A stretch of DNA of 64,000 nt from Adiantum capillus-veneris (taxonomy: Eukaryota; Streptophyta; Polypodiopsida; Polypodiales; Pteridaceae). The notes under the pieces are model-generated. The model did no database searches, had not been told where the DNA came from, and saw only the letters and a program-made list of their open reading frames with translations. Positions 1-11,379 of the stretch are shown piece by piece. Every line of letters starts with the position of its first letter. Position 1 is the first letter of the stretch. The stretch lies in the NCBI GenBank assembly GCA_014529385.2, contig CM043946.1:34178558-34242557 (forward strand), read 5' to 3'. The translations under genes were made by a program, and so were the position numbers.

Positions 1-1404
1 CAACAGTTGAGGACCGGATTTGCATGGAGCCGGTCCCCCCTCCAAAAGGCTTTGTATTATGGTTTCTCCCATCAAGAGAGACATTGTACAATACAATTCT
101 TTGTGTTCCTTCAAGACGAGCTAGTGCAATGAAGATGGAAGCTTCATACACCAAGCAAAACACTTAATCAAACACAACTTGAATTATCCCCGTTCTCAGA
201 CCCAAGACCTCACACACCTTCGAAGATGGTGAGAGCTAGTAGGGTATGAGAGTAGATTGAGAGGAAAAAGAAGTATCTTACGAGAAAGAAGTACATCTCC
301 TCACATAATCACTGATATTAGCATAGCTTAGCTTAGTAATTAGCTTGGTAGAGAAGATGAGCATGCATTGAAGCTTGGCTCTTGGTTGGATTTGCATCCA
401 CATGCCAAGAGAGTGTTGATGTAGGCTTCTATCTCACAAGCTTGGAGTAGGTGATGAGCTCTCCATTAAAGCTTGGGAGGAGATAGAGTATTTTCCCTTC
501 ACACATGGTCAAGTGTGAGAGTGTGTGTGTCAATGCCAAGCAAAAATCAGCCCCCTCTCTCTCTTGGGCGAGCCCTAGCTGCTAAGTTAGTCTGGCTTTT
601 GCCTCATTGGACCTCCCCAGGTCAAGCCAATAGGGATTAAGCAGCATAAGTGATAGTCTTCTGACATGTGTCCCCCTTTCCCCTTTTGTGAGAGATTTAG
701 ATAATTAAATAATTAAACTAAACTCTCATTGGACCCCTTTGCCTCCTGGTCAATAGGAATCAGGCAAGCCATGGGGCTCCTGAATGCTCATTGGACCCCT
801 TGGGAGACTGCCCAATAGTCTTCTAGGACACTTAATTCTTATTGGTTTCTTTTATTAAATGTTTTTAAATTAATTAAACTAGATTTACTCTAGCCTAATT
901 CTCATTGGTCCACTTCAAGGGTCTTCCAATAGGAATTGGGCATACCTTGTGGGCATCTGGCCTAGGGAGCTGACATGTGTCCCTCATTCCCTTTGTGTAA
1001 AGGGAGCCTGTGTGTGTGTGTGTGTGGCTTTCTCTCTCATCCCCTAGCTTTGGGGCTCGCCCCCTCCCATGTAGGGATGTAGAAAGACTTTTTGGGCACA
1101 CACTAAGCATCCAATTTTCCCTAAGGTTGACCTTTGGACACAACCTTTGAATTTTGGAACCTTAGCATTTTGGAAGTCTTAATGGGCTGAACCTTAGGGT
1201 CTTTTTAGCCCGTTGTTTCACATGGCTCTTTTGCAGATGGCCCCCCTTTGGATCCCTATTTTCCCTCCTTTGGATACCTACTGTGGCCGGTCTGCTAACT
1301 TAACCAATATTCTAGATTTTTCTCCCTTGGCACTTCCCCACATTAAATGATCAGTTTAATATGAGAAAATCATTTAGGAGAATTAGATATTGATTATTAT
1401 GACA
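1..1404 (-). repeat. 3' LTR of element A, missing its outer ~187 bases
   Basis: Direct repeat of 7316-8720. On the minus strand it starts TGTCATAATAATC immediately after the polypurine tract. The window begins about 187 bases before its other end, so the terminal dinucleotide and target duplication are not visible. A short TG run at about 1009-1026 gives a spurious 82-codon frame that is copied in the other LTR and is not a gene. Confidence 0.95.
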
Positions 1405-1420
1405 TTACCTCTCTCTTGAA
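1405..1420 (-). other. Polypurine tract of element A
   Basis: The minus strand reads TTCAAGAGAGAGGTAA directly before the LTR start TGTCAT. This purine run is the expected plus-strand priming site. The ~340 bases between it and the pol stop (1762) are 3' untranslated sequence without another feature I recognise. Confidence 0.85.
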
Positions 1421-1761
1421 ATCATAGTCGTCCTCGACTATGGTGTAGAGAAGATAAAGCATATGCATGAGTCCTTTTCTTAGCGGGTAGAGGATCCCTA
1501 TGTTACCCTACGACATCATTCCATAATGGATGACTAGTCCATTTGGCGCTTGAGAGCCTGATGCTGCCGCAAGCATGTCTGCACATTAGTCCTATCAATC
1601 TTCCATAGTAGAGTGACAAGCTCTACTTGGTGTTCGGGAGACGTCGTCTCCGCAAACTTGACCTAAGCATGCATACTACTTCATTTTTGTGCACAAATAA
1701 AGAAAAAGAGAGTCTTATAAGACAAAAATTTTTGTTCATTTTTAACATTTTGTACATTTGC

Positions 1762-4700
1762 TTACTCTTGGGAAGCATTGTAAGCATTGACAAGGTTTAG
1801 GTTATCCTTTAATTGTATGCCTTGCATCCATCTAGCATCTTCAAAAGGATAATTCTTAAACTTAATAAGATATCGTCGGATAGTCTTACCGCCTCTTAAT
1901 ACCTTGTCTTCATGTCGGAGAATGGACTCGGGCTGCAGCACCTCCTCGTGGTCCTCGATCTCCGGTGGGTCTTCAATAGTTTGTTCTTGAGGTGGCTCTC
2001 CTTTGTAAGGCTTTAAGAGGCTCACATGAAAAGCATTGTGTATGAGCCAATGATTGGGCAACTTAAGTTGATAGGCCATCTCATTGATTGGCCTAAGAAT
2101 CTAGAAGGGACCATAGTACCTTTTTGCTAGTTTAGCATAGTACTTTTGGTGGCCCGTAGGATTCTTGCCCGTCGTGTGCCTTAATCGAGCCTTGGGAAAC
2201 TTTAACAAGACCCAATCGTTTTCTTTAAAGGCTTGGGCTCTTCTGTGCTTGTCAGCAGCAGCCTTTTGCCTTTGCTGTGAGATAGAGATAGCATCCTTAA
2301 TCTTTTGGAAAGATTCTTGTAGGTCTCGGCTATACTCATCTGCAGCGAAGATCTTCCCATGTACTTTAAGTAGCAAGGGACTTTTTGATCTTCCCTCAAT
2401 TACCTCGAAAGGTGCTTTTCCTGTAGAAGTATGTACAGTGTTATTGTAAGCATACTCTACTAAGGGTAAGTACTTCTCCCATTGGGATCTTTGATCTACT
2501 TCCGTTACATAGGCTTTTAGTAGATCGAGAATAGTTAGGTTAGCTATTTCACTTTGGCCATCAGTTTGTGGATGATAGGCTGAAGAGAAGTTTAGCCTTG
2601 TTCCTAAATTCTCAAAGAGACCCTTCCAGAAATTACTGGTCATTCTAGGATCTCTATCCGACACTATGGACATTGGCAAGCCATGGTACTTGAAAATTTG
2701 CGAAATGAAGAGGGTTGCCATTTGATGGGCTTTGATAGTCTTTTTGACAGGTATAAAATGAGCTTGTTTACTGAACCTGTCTACTATCGTCCATATTCCC
2801 GTATTCCCATGGATAGACTTAGGCAATCCAAAGATAAAATCCATGGATATGCTCTCCCATGGTGAATTAGGGATTGGCAAGGGTTGAAGCAATCCAAGTT
2901 GCTTCCCTCTATCAAATTTTGTCTTTTGACATACCACACATTTGGAAACATACTCATGTATGTTCACTTTCATGGTAGGCCAATAGAAATATGTTTCAAT
3001 TCCCTTTAGGGTAGACTGAATCCCTCTATGCCCCGCATATGGGGGAGCATGAGATTCATACATTACTTTCTCACGTAGTGAGTTAGTAACGCATAGTCTA
3101 TTGCCATAGAGAAGATAGCCATCTTGTAAAGTAAATGGTTCTTCTTTCTTCCCTAAGGCAAGGGCTGAAATCACATCTCTAAAATCGGGATCAATAGCAT
3201 ACTCATCTATCATTAAAGATAGATCATTGTGAGTTGCTATGGAAACCGCATTCACTCTCGGTTGTCTTGAGAGTGCATCGGCTACTTGATTATGCTTGCC
3301 AACAATGTGAGCAATATGAAAATGAAATTGCGAAAGGAAATTTGCCCACCTCATTTGTTTGTCGGAGAGCTTGGTCTGCGTCATGAAGTACTTAAGACTT
3401 TGGTGATCCGTTCGCAGAATGAAAGGAGTCCCCAATAAATAGTGCTTCCATGAGTCTAAGGCATGTAGAACTGCAAGGAGTTCTTTTTCGTATATGCCTA
3501 GAGCTTGCTCAACAGGGTCGAGCCTTCGACTCTCATAGCCTATGGCGTGCCCTTCTTGGAGCAAAACAGCCCCAAGGCAATCACCACAAGCATCACATTG
3601 GACCTCAAATGGTTTTGAGAGATCCGGTAGTGTAAGCACAGGTTGAGAGATAAGCTTTTCTTTAAGCTTTTCGAAAGCATTGTTCTCCTTAGCAGACCAC
3701 GTATACCTAACATTTTTCTTTGTTAGGTCATGTAATGGTCCCGCAATTTGTGAGAACTTTTCTATGAAGCGTCTATAGTATGCACACATACCTATAAAGC
3801 TTCTTAGTTCATGAAGATTCCTTGGTTTAGGCCATCCTTTTATTACCTCTAACTTGGATGGATCCATTTGGATTCCATCTTGAGAGATAATGTGACCTAA
3901 ATATTGAATCTCTTGCAAGAAAAATTCACTTTTCTTTCGATTAACATAAAGTTTATTCTCTCTTAAAACTTGAAATATTACTTGGAGGTGTTGCTTATGT
4001 TCCTCTAATGAATTAGATTAGATGATAATATCATCAAAGAACACTCCTGTGAAGGTTCGATGAGGTCTGAACAGCTTCTCCATCAAGCGGTTAAATGTGG
4101 CTGGTGCATTAGTCAAGCCAAAAGGCATGACAATGTATTCGTAAAGACCAAATGTAGTACGAAATGCGGTCTTTACAATGTCTTGATCAACTATCCTTAT
4201 TTGATGATAGCCACTTTTTAGGTCAATCCTACTAAAGTAGGTCGATCCTTGTAGCTTATCAAATAGGTCTTCTACCCGTGGAACGGGAAACCTATTCTTG
4301 ATAGTGATCCTATTTAGTGCTCTATAGTCGACACACATACGATATGTGCCATCTTTCTTTTGCACTAATAGCACAGGTGAGCAAAATGGAGATGAGCTAG
4401 GCCTAACCATGCCCTTCTCAATTAACTCATGCACTTGCCGCATAATCTCCTCTTGTTGAGCTTGAGAAACTCTATAAGGAGGTTTGTTAGGCGGTGAACT
4501 TCCTGGAAGAAGTTCAATTGCATGGTCGTCATTACCTCGTTTAGGAGGTAGCTCAGAAGGAATGTCGTCAATAAAGACATCTTGAAACCCCTTGAGAAAA
4601 TTGGATAACTCTAATTCCTTTTGGTTGCTTTTATTTTCTTTTGCTAAAGCATTAGGTTCATTTTGAGAATCTTTAACAAAAATCATGTACACGGAAATAG

Positions 4701-6711
4701 AGCTCTTTATTGACTTGTTGAAAGCTGGTGTATGTACAATGGGGATGGTGTTACCCATCTCCCTAGCATCTATATACATGTCCTTTTCCCTGAACTTAAA
4801 GGAGATTCTCCTTTCAGGAAATTTAACATGGGCAGCCAGACGGTCAAACCATGGTGCCCCTAGGATTACATCCTCATGCTTGAGAGGAGAGATAAAGAAA
4901 TCCTCTTTGTCCACATAGCCTTGGACATGAAGCCTCAATTTCCCGATTAAGGGAGTGACTGAAGCTTCTTGCCCCTTGAAGGCACTGTCTGCGGGTAGGA
5001 TATCTCCCATCTCGTAGGATTGTATGCCTAGCTTGGTGGCTAACTCCATAGATATGAAATTGTGAGTAGAACCAGGGTCAAAGAGAATAAAAGCATCATG
5101 TTCTCTTACCTTTCCCCAAGCATGGCATAGAGGAGATCCTTTGTGGTGAGTTTGGTGAATCTCCTCCTCTTGGATTTCAACCAAAGAAGCTCTAGGAGGA
5201 TCTTGGCGGTTGTTCTTTTGGGGACAAGCGCGGTACGCATGCCCTTGTTCGCCGCACTTGAAACACCGGTTATCTTTACGATAACGCTCAAGCTCTTCAG
5301 GAGAGAGTTTATTCTTTCCTTTGTAAACTCCCTTCTCTTTAGCTTTGTTGGAATTGCCCTTAGGAGACTTTTGGACATTGTCCTTCCCCTTAGGCTCATT
5401 GGAACCTTTGTTTTCCGGGGGCTTATTATTTCTTTTACCCCCCGTTTGGAAATTGATTCGCGAGGCCACCATAGTATGGTGTATTACCGCCGATATGGTA
5501 CGTGGCCTTTGGGAGTTGACATACTCCGCCATTTCTTCGGTTAAGCCCGCACAAAATTGTTGCTTTTGCTCTCCAAAATCCAACTTTTTGAAGACAGTGG
5601 CTTTGAGTTGTAGGTCCCAAAACTTGTCTACATATTTGTGGATGGATTCATTGGGAGAGAGCTTTAAGCTTTGCCATTCGGTGAGTACTTTGTCTTTGGC
5701 ATCGGTGGCCAAAAACTACTTCATAATGGAAGCTCTTAAAGCCTTCCATGTTCGTGGAGCTTCACCGTTGGCTCGTAGGCTAGACCACCATTGTCTGGCG
5801 GACTTTTGAAAGTGCATAGCTACATGGCGTAGCTTAGAGGACTCCGTGAAGCCCTCATCTCCAAACGCCGCATCGAATTGCTGGATAAAGGCCAAAACTT
5901 TGTCTGTAGCACCGAAGGTGCCATCATAGGTAAGGAAAGAGATGCTCTTCCCTCCCTCTTTGAATTTCTTCAGCTTGGACGACCTCTTCCATGCGGCATA
6001 GGATTTCCTATGGCCTCTTCTTTTTGATGGTTCAAAAGTTCCACCATCACTTTCTTCAGAAGATGAAGAATTTGAAGAAGGTGGAGAAGAGGGTGACCTC
6101 TTTCTCGCCTTTTTCTTGTCTTGATCTTTGTCGTCTTCACCATAGCTTTCATAAGAGGAAGAGGATAAAGAAGATGGAGAAGAGGGTGTCCTCTTTCTCG
6201 CCTTTTTCTTCTCTTGCTTTTTATCATCCCTCTTTGAATTATGGCGTGGAGAAGAGTGTGATGGTCTTCTCCGCTTTGGTGGTGATGGAGAGCGTTTAGC
6301 CCGCCTTTTTCGTGGAGCCATCTCCGCCGAGGTGGCGGGAGACTCGCTTCTTTCTCGTTCCTTCGGTGGAGGCTCTTGAGTTCTCCTTTGGGAAGGAGAT
6401 GCATCATCAAGAAGTAAGTTCTTGAGCCCTTCATATGGATTCTCTTCTTCTTCCCGAATCGGAGACAGACCTCTTTTGGTAGTCTCACAAGGAGGCTTCC
6501 TAGGTGTTCTCTCGTCATGGTGATGAGCTTGGAGAATCCCGTGAGCACGGAGCTGCCGTTGCACTTCACTTTAGTGAGATGGATTGCCCATGGCTTGTTG
6601 AAGCCTAGAAACAAGATAATTAACAAGCATTGAAGCATCATTAGTAGCTTGCTCATGAGCAAAATCAAAGTTATCAACATTAATTTCACTCTCTTTAATA
6701 TTGTCAGCCAT
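1762..6711 (-). pseudogene. gag-pol polyprotein of element A, one frame with four internal stops
   Basis: A single frame of 1650 codons runs from the ATG at 6711 (MADNIKESE) to the stop at 1762. It is interrupted only by four nonsense codons: TAA near 6570 and stops at 5716-5718, 4018-4020 and 2101-2103. There is no frameshift. In order: Gag with an unusual basic Ser/Arg-rich stretch (about 5990-6420); a CCHC zinc knuckle [14 protein letters not shown] (near 5265); aspartic protease with [10 protein letters not shown] (near 5079), where Pro replaces the usual Ser or Thr of the D-S/T-G triad; reverse transcriptase with FFDD (near 4035); RNase H; integrase with HHCC (CVVCQ) and DDE motifs (MDFIFG, VSDRDPR, GQSEIAN); and a C-terminal chromodomain-like region (YLIKFKNYPFEDARW). 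Such proteins form virus-like particles, copy the RNA and insert the cDNA. With the stops this copy is not expected to make full-length polyprotein. Confidence 0.93.
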
Positions 6712-7115
6712 TCTAACAACTTTTAGGTGTAAACTTTTTAGGTGTACTTTGGCACTTCAAGCCCTAGTTGCTACTCCTCTTTACCCCTTTAGAAAAAGCA
6801 CTCAAGCTACTGTACCCGCGGCGCGAATACCATTAATTGCAAGGAATAGAAGAGAGGGTCTTTCGACACCAAAACAGCACCGGCTCCTGTCAAGCTTCTA
6901 ATAGCTCAATAGTGGTTAAGCCGTAGGCAAGCCCCGTAGGACTCCACTATTAAGACCATAGCTCTCGACGGTGATGCCCCGTTAACTGCACAAAGGCAGG
7001 CGCACTGCAAGGCTGAAAAACCCCTATTCTACTTACTCACAGGCAATTAATAATACCAACCATTTGTAGCTAGCTTGAGGAACTCCCTTCTTGAGCAAGA
7101 AAAGAGAAACCTTGA
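6712..7115 (-). other. Untranslated leader of element A
   Basis: About 400 bases between the primer site and the gag ATG. No gene seen. This is the normal place for packaging signals, but none can be identified by eye. Confidence 0.6.
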
Positions 7116-7127
7116 GCTCTGATACCA
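7116..7127 (-). other. Primer-binding site of element A (initiator Met tRNA)
   Basis: The minus strand reads TGGTATCAGAGC one base inside the 5' LTR. This is the classical plant PBS complementary to the 3' end of initiator methionine tRNA, where minus-strand DNA synthesis starts. Confidence 0.92.
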
Positions 7128-7128
7128 A

Positions 7129-8720
7129 TGTAACATTTAATGGCCTAAAATCTTATGTGTAGCGGAAATTAGCATGAACATAGTGAGCATTTCATTAGAG
7201 TTGATTCCTAATGAGAATTACAAGAGTGCTTGGGTGGAGAGAGCAACAAAAATCATAACACCTAGTTAGATAGCATCGACAATACTTTCAAAAGAGAGAG
7301 CAATTAAGCTATTGACAACAGTTGAGGACCGGATTTGCATGGAGCCGGTCCCCCCTCCAAAAGGCTTTGTATTATGGTTTCTCCCATCAAGAGAGACATT
7401 GTACAATACAATTCTTTGTGTTCCTTCAAGACGAGCTAGTGCAATGAAGATGGAAGCTTCATACACCAAGCAAAACACTTAATCAAACACAACTTGAATT
7501 ATCCCCGTTCTCAGACCCAAGACCTCACACACCTTCGAAGATGGTGAGAGCTAGCAGGGTATGAGAGTAGATTGAGAGGAAAAAGAAGTATCTTACGAGA
7601 AAGAAGTACATCTCCTCACATAATCACTGATATTAGCATAGCTTAGCTTAGTAATTAGCTTGGTAGAGAAGATGAGCATGCATTGAAGCTTGGCTCTTGG
7701 TTGGATTTGCATCCACATGCCAAGAGAGTGTTGATGTAGGCTTCTATCTCACAAGCTTGGAGTAGGTGATGAGCTCTCCATTAAAGCTTGGGAGGAGATA
7801 GAGTATTTTCCCTTCACACATGGTCAAGTGTGAGAGTGTGTGTGTCAATGCCAAGCAAAAATCAGCCCCCTCTCTCTCTTGGGCGAGCCCTAGCTGCTAA
7901 GTTAGTCTGGCTTTTGCCTCATTGGACCTCCCCAGGTCAAGCCAATAGGGATTAAGCAGCATAAGTGATAGTCTTCTGACATGTGTCCCCCTTTCCCCTT
8001 TTGTGAGAGCTTTAGATAATTAAATAATTAAACTAAACTCTCATTGGACCCCTTTGCCTCCTGGCCAATAGGAATCAGGCAAGCCATGGGGCTCCTGAAT
8101 GCTCATTGGACCCCTTGGGAGACTGCCCAATAGTCTTCTAGGACACTTAATTCTTATTGGTTTCTTTTATTAAATGTTTTTAAATTAATTAAACTAGATT
8201 TACTCTAGCCTAATTCTCATTGGTCCACTTCAAGGGTCTTCCAATAGGAATTGGGCATACCTTGTGGGCATCTGGCCTAGGGAGCTGACATGTGTCCCTC
8301 ATTCCCTTTGTGTAAAGGGAGCCTGTGTGTGTGTGTGTGTGGCTTTCTCTCTCATCCCCTAGCTTTGGGGCTCGCCCCCTCCCATGTAGGGATGTAGAAA
8401 GACTTTTTGGGCACACACTAAGCATCCAATTTTCCCTAAGGTTGACCTTTGGACACAACCTTTGAATTTTGGAACCTTAGCATTTTGGAAGTCTTAATGG
8501 GCTGAACCTTAGGGTCTTTTTAGCCCGTTGTTTCACATGGCTCTTTTGCAGATGGCCCCCCCTTTGGATCCCTATTTTCCCTCCTTTGGATCCCTACTGT
8601 GGCCGGTCTGCTAACTTAACCAATATTCTAGCTTTTTCTCCCTTGGCACTTCCCCACATTAAATGATCAGTTTAATATGAGAAAATCATTTAGGAGAATT
8701 AGATATTGATTATTATGACA
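7129..8720 (-). repeat. 5' LTR of element A (1592 bp, complete)
   Basis: Begins on the minus strand with TGTCATAATAATC and ends with AATGTTACA, the standard TG...CA limits, next to the primer site. It would drive transcription of the element leftward. I could not pick out a convincing TATA box in it. Confidence 0.95.
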
Positions 8721-8899
8721 ATATATTTCTCTCTTGTGACTCTGTGTTTTGTTAGATATCAATGAAGAAGATGGTATTTTGGTCTTGTGTGTTGTCTTCT
8801 ATTCTGCCTTCATGTGCTTTGATGTTGATATATTGTAAGGTGGTGTGAGGGTACTCATTCCCGTAATTCTTATTGCTCCATTGCGGGCAATAGACATTA
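8721..8899 (+). repeat. Probable 5' LTR end and primer site of older gypsy element C
   Basis: This short stretch between element A and the first gag codons ends in ATTACA, followed by TCTGGTGACCACGATG, which resembles an LTR end plus a primer-binding site. Element A has inserted into it, so the rest of the LTR is not adjacent. The tRNA type was not assigned. Confidence 0.4.
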
Positions 8900-8941
8900 C
8901 ATCTGGTGACCACGATGCGCGATGGGCGACCTGCTGTGAAC

Positions 8942-9789
8942 ATGCATGCACACTAGGTCGCAGGGTCCTCTTGACCCTGTGGTTCCAATTGTGGGGAGAC
9001 GACGGAGGAGAGGCGGTTCAGATGAATCTTCGGTAAGCAGTCCTGGGGTTTCACCAACATTGTCCCCACCTCCTAGTGTTCGACAACTTTTTCCAGGAGG
9101 GGGTACAGTTGGGCAAGGGACTATGGCACAACCAGTGTGGCGGGTGGTCAGATTAAGTATAGCTGCTTTCGAGGTCTTTCAAAGAAGACCTTGATGCACA
9201 TTTATGACAATTTAATAATGTGTATGGATTGAATCATCTTGGAGTGGTGATTCCTCTTCATCAACAATCAGTGTTTGAATCTACACTTTCAAGGAAATCT
9301 GCCAAATGGCTGTTAGAGTACCCTTACAATCACTTCCAGACGTATGTCGAAGGGTCCAGAGTGTTCTTCTGACGATTTAGAATGGAAAAGATGGTCCCTC
9401 ATTATTTGGAAAAGCTTCGGACGCTATGCCACAAGTCGTTGCCAGTGGAGGATTTTGCCGCAAAATTTCGGATACTTTTGCAGCGGGTACCTCAGGCACA
9501 ACGGCCAGCAGCGGTGGTGCTGAATGATTATTTTCTTTGAGTACTCAATAAGGATCTCAAAACTGCTATGGCAACAGTGGATAAGGTAAACACTCCATTG
9601 GATAATGTAATTGCAAGGGAGGTTGTAGGCAGGAGAAGCTTTAGAGGATACGAAGTCCCCAAAGAAATCAAAGAAAAAGGATCGCAAGAAATCTCATCGT
9701 AAGTCTCAGGGAAGTGGCAGTGATAGTTTCGAGTCGGAGACTGCAGACTTATATTCCTTAGAGTCAGGCAGCAGCGGTGGAGAGGGGGA
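8942..9789 (+). pseudogene. Decayed Gag of gypsy element C
   Basis: Starts with MHTRSQGPLDP, a beginning common in plant gypsy Gag. It then runs through several frames, with stops, past Gag-like stretches such as WLLEYPYNHFQTYVEGSR (about 9310-9360) and EDFAAKFRILLQRVPQAQRP (about 9450-9510). It breaks off at about 9790 before any zinc knuckle or protease. The matching pol fragment is at 22640-23330 on the same strand, so I infer that one old element was split by later insertions. Non-functional. Confidence 0.6.
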
Positions 9790-11379
9790 ATAGGGAACAC
9801 ACCCAGCACACACAAAATACTTGCCTCTCTATAGCCGAGGGATTCCATAGCACCCCTAACCGCTCAAATAACACCTTCAAATTGGCTAATTTTCACTAAC
9901 AACTCCGCTTTAGCATACAAAACAACTACCTCACACCTTGCAAAAAAACACCTACAACACAAATGCACCCACACTGCTCAACTCACCCTTTCCGACTCAC
10001 AAAACACTCCTAATCTGCCCTCTCGGTAGCACCTTTTGAGCTGCAGGCAAACCCTCTACAAGCAATGGAAAACACACGAAGAGCGAGAGAAGAGGAGGGT
10101 ATGAGGAGAAGCAACACAAGAGATTGGGGCAAAATGTGTGGTATTATTGCATAGGGAGTAGTACAAACAACGTTTGCAGCTTCAATGGCAAGCTTAGAAA
10201 CACACAAGCTTCAAGCTTCCACTCACACACGCAGGCAAAAAGCCACCTTGGTCCAAAGACCCTAAAAAATGAGCATAAACCTCCTTTTATAGGGGTGTGC
10301 CTAGGAATCCCAAAAAAGAAAAATGGGGTGATCTTCCATGTCATGCACTTCATTTGGAGTTCTATTTAGAATTGGTTTGCATTGCCAACACTTGGCATAG
10401 GTTATTTTTGGACACACTTGCATGACACCTTGGCCCTTTCCCTTTGGCCGGCCGGATTTCCCTTGGCCTTTGAATGTCCTTGCCCTTTAGCCGCCCTTGC
10501 CGGAACCTCTTTCTGCAGCGGGACCCCTCCCCTGTCGAGGCAATAGTGATGTCACTATTGGGGGGGGGGGGGGGTACACCTTTACCCTCAGAAATGTTTG
10601 GCCCTTAGCGGGCGCGGGCACCGTCTCTTAACTGCCTGCCATGTCACCATCAAAGTCACACCACTGCACTGCCACCCGCGGGCGTGCCTTGTCAAAACCG
10701 CCACCAACGGCCATCAAGTCCGCCACCGCAGCGCCGTTGCACAGTGCCACGCCCACGTGCCATGGCCAAGGGAGGAGAGCTCCCCTCTCTCTCCCCTCTT
10801 GTGATACCCAAATGGCCTCACGGCCTAGGATTTATACCATGGCCTCCTGGCCCCTGAGTGCGCCTACGAGATTATAGCATGCCACGTGGCGGCCTCTCAA
10901 TGCCTTGCACCCCTAAGGGTTATGACCCCCTTTAAAAACATGTGGAAAAAAACCCTTTTTTTGGGTTCCCTTTACCGACTCCCATTCTCTGCTCCCATGT
11001 CATATTGCTGAGCCGCAAAGCCCGGATGGAATCTTGCTTTGCCGACTTGATTCTCCATAATCCGCATCGCTACCCGAATTTTCCAGGCCCAAGATCCGAG
11101 GCCGCCAAAACACGATCAAACCATATGCAATCAGCTTTGGGCAAAGACACCCAATCTTTCGACTGCCACATCTTCTTGCTTCGGACTCCGTTTGGCATGC
11201 AACCACTTCTTGCTAGCTCCATATTATGTACAGCCTGTTCCAGACCTTCACCGATGCTCAAATGATGCTGATGACACATCCTCCAATGCAGCCAAGTGGG
11301 CTCAGACCCGGCCCCCGAAAAAACTTCAACTGACCATATCTCGCAAACCATGGCTCCGATCCGCAATCCGAAAAGACGG
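9790..11379. other. Unidentified repeat-like DNA, left half of target of element B
   Basis: No credible coding region. A CCTATAAAAGGAGG promoter-like motif lies on the minus strand near 10282-10297, and there is a run of 15 G at 10560-10574. That suggests LTR or other transposon sequence in minus orientation. It continues at 21527 after element B: the text before 11380 ends aaaagacgg and the text after element B starts gacgatggg. Family and outer limits could not be established. Confidence 0.4.

Larger units (their letters stand above)
1..8720 (-). mobile_element. Ty3/gypsy chromovirus, element A (left end cut by window)
   Basis: Complete internal region flanked by two near-identical direct LTRs, all read on the minus strand: 5' LTR (7129-8720), tRNA primer site (7116-7127), gag-pol (6711-1762), polypurine tract (1405-1420), 3' LTR (1404 to beyond position 1). 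Pol order is protease, reverse transcriptase, RNase H, integrase, C-terminal chromodomain-like region, as in Ty3/gypsy chromoviruses. Over the 1404 shared LTR bases I count five substitutions and one single-base length difference, so insertion is recent. The right flank begins atata at 8721. The left target duplication lies outside the window. It sits in the LTR of older element C. Confidence 0.95.

Noticed and set aside
895-1143. 82-codon frame with a THTHTH run, also at 8210-8458
   Set aside because: It is inside both LTRs of element A, created by a TG repeat, with no domain. It is duplicated only because the LTR is.
10560-10574. Run of 15 G as a functional signal
   Set aside because: A homopolymer in unassigned repeat DNA, with no supporting context.
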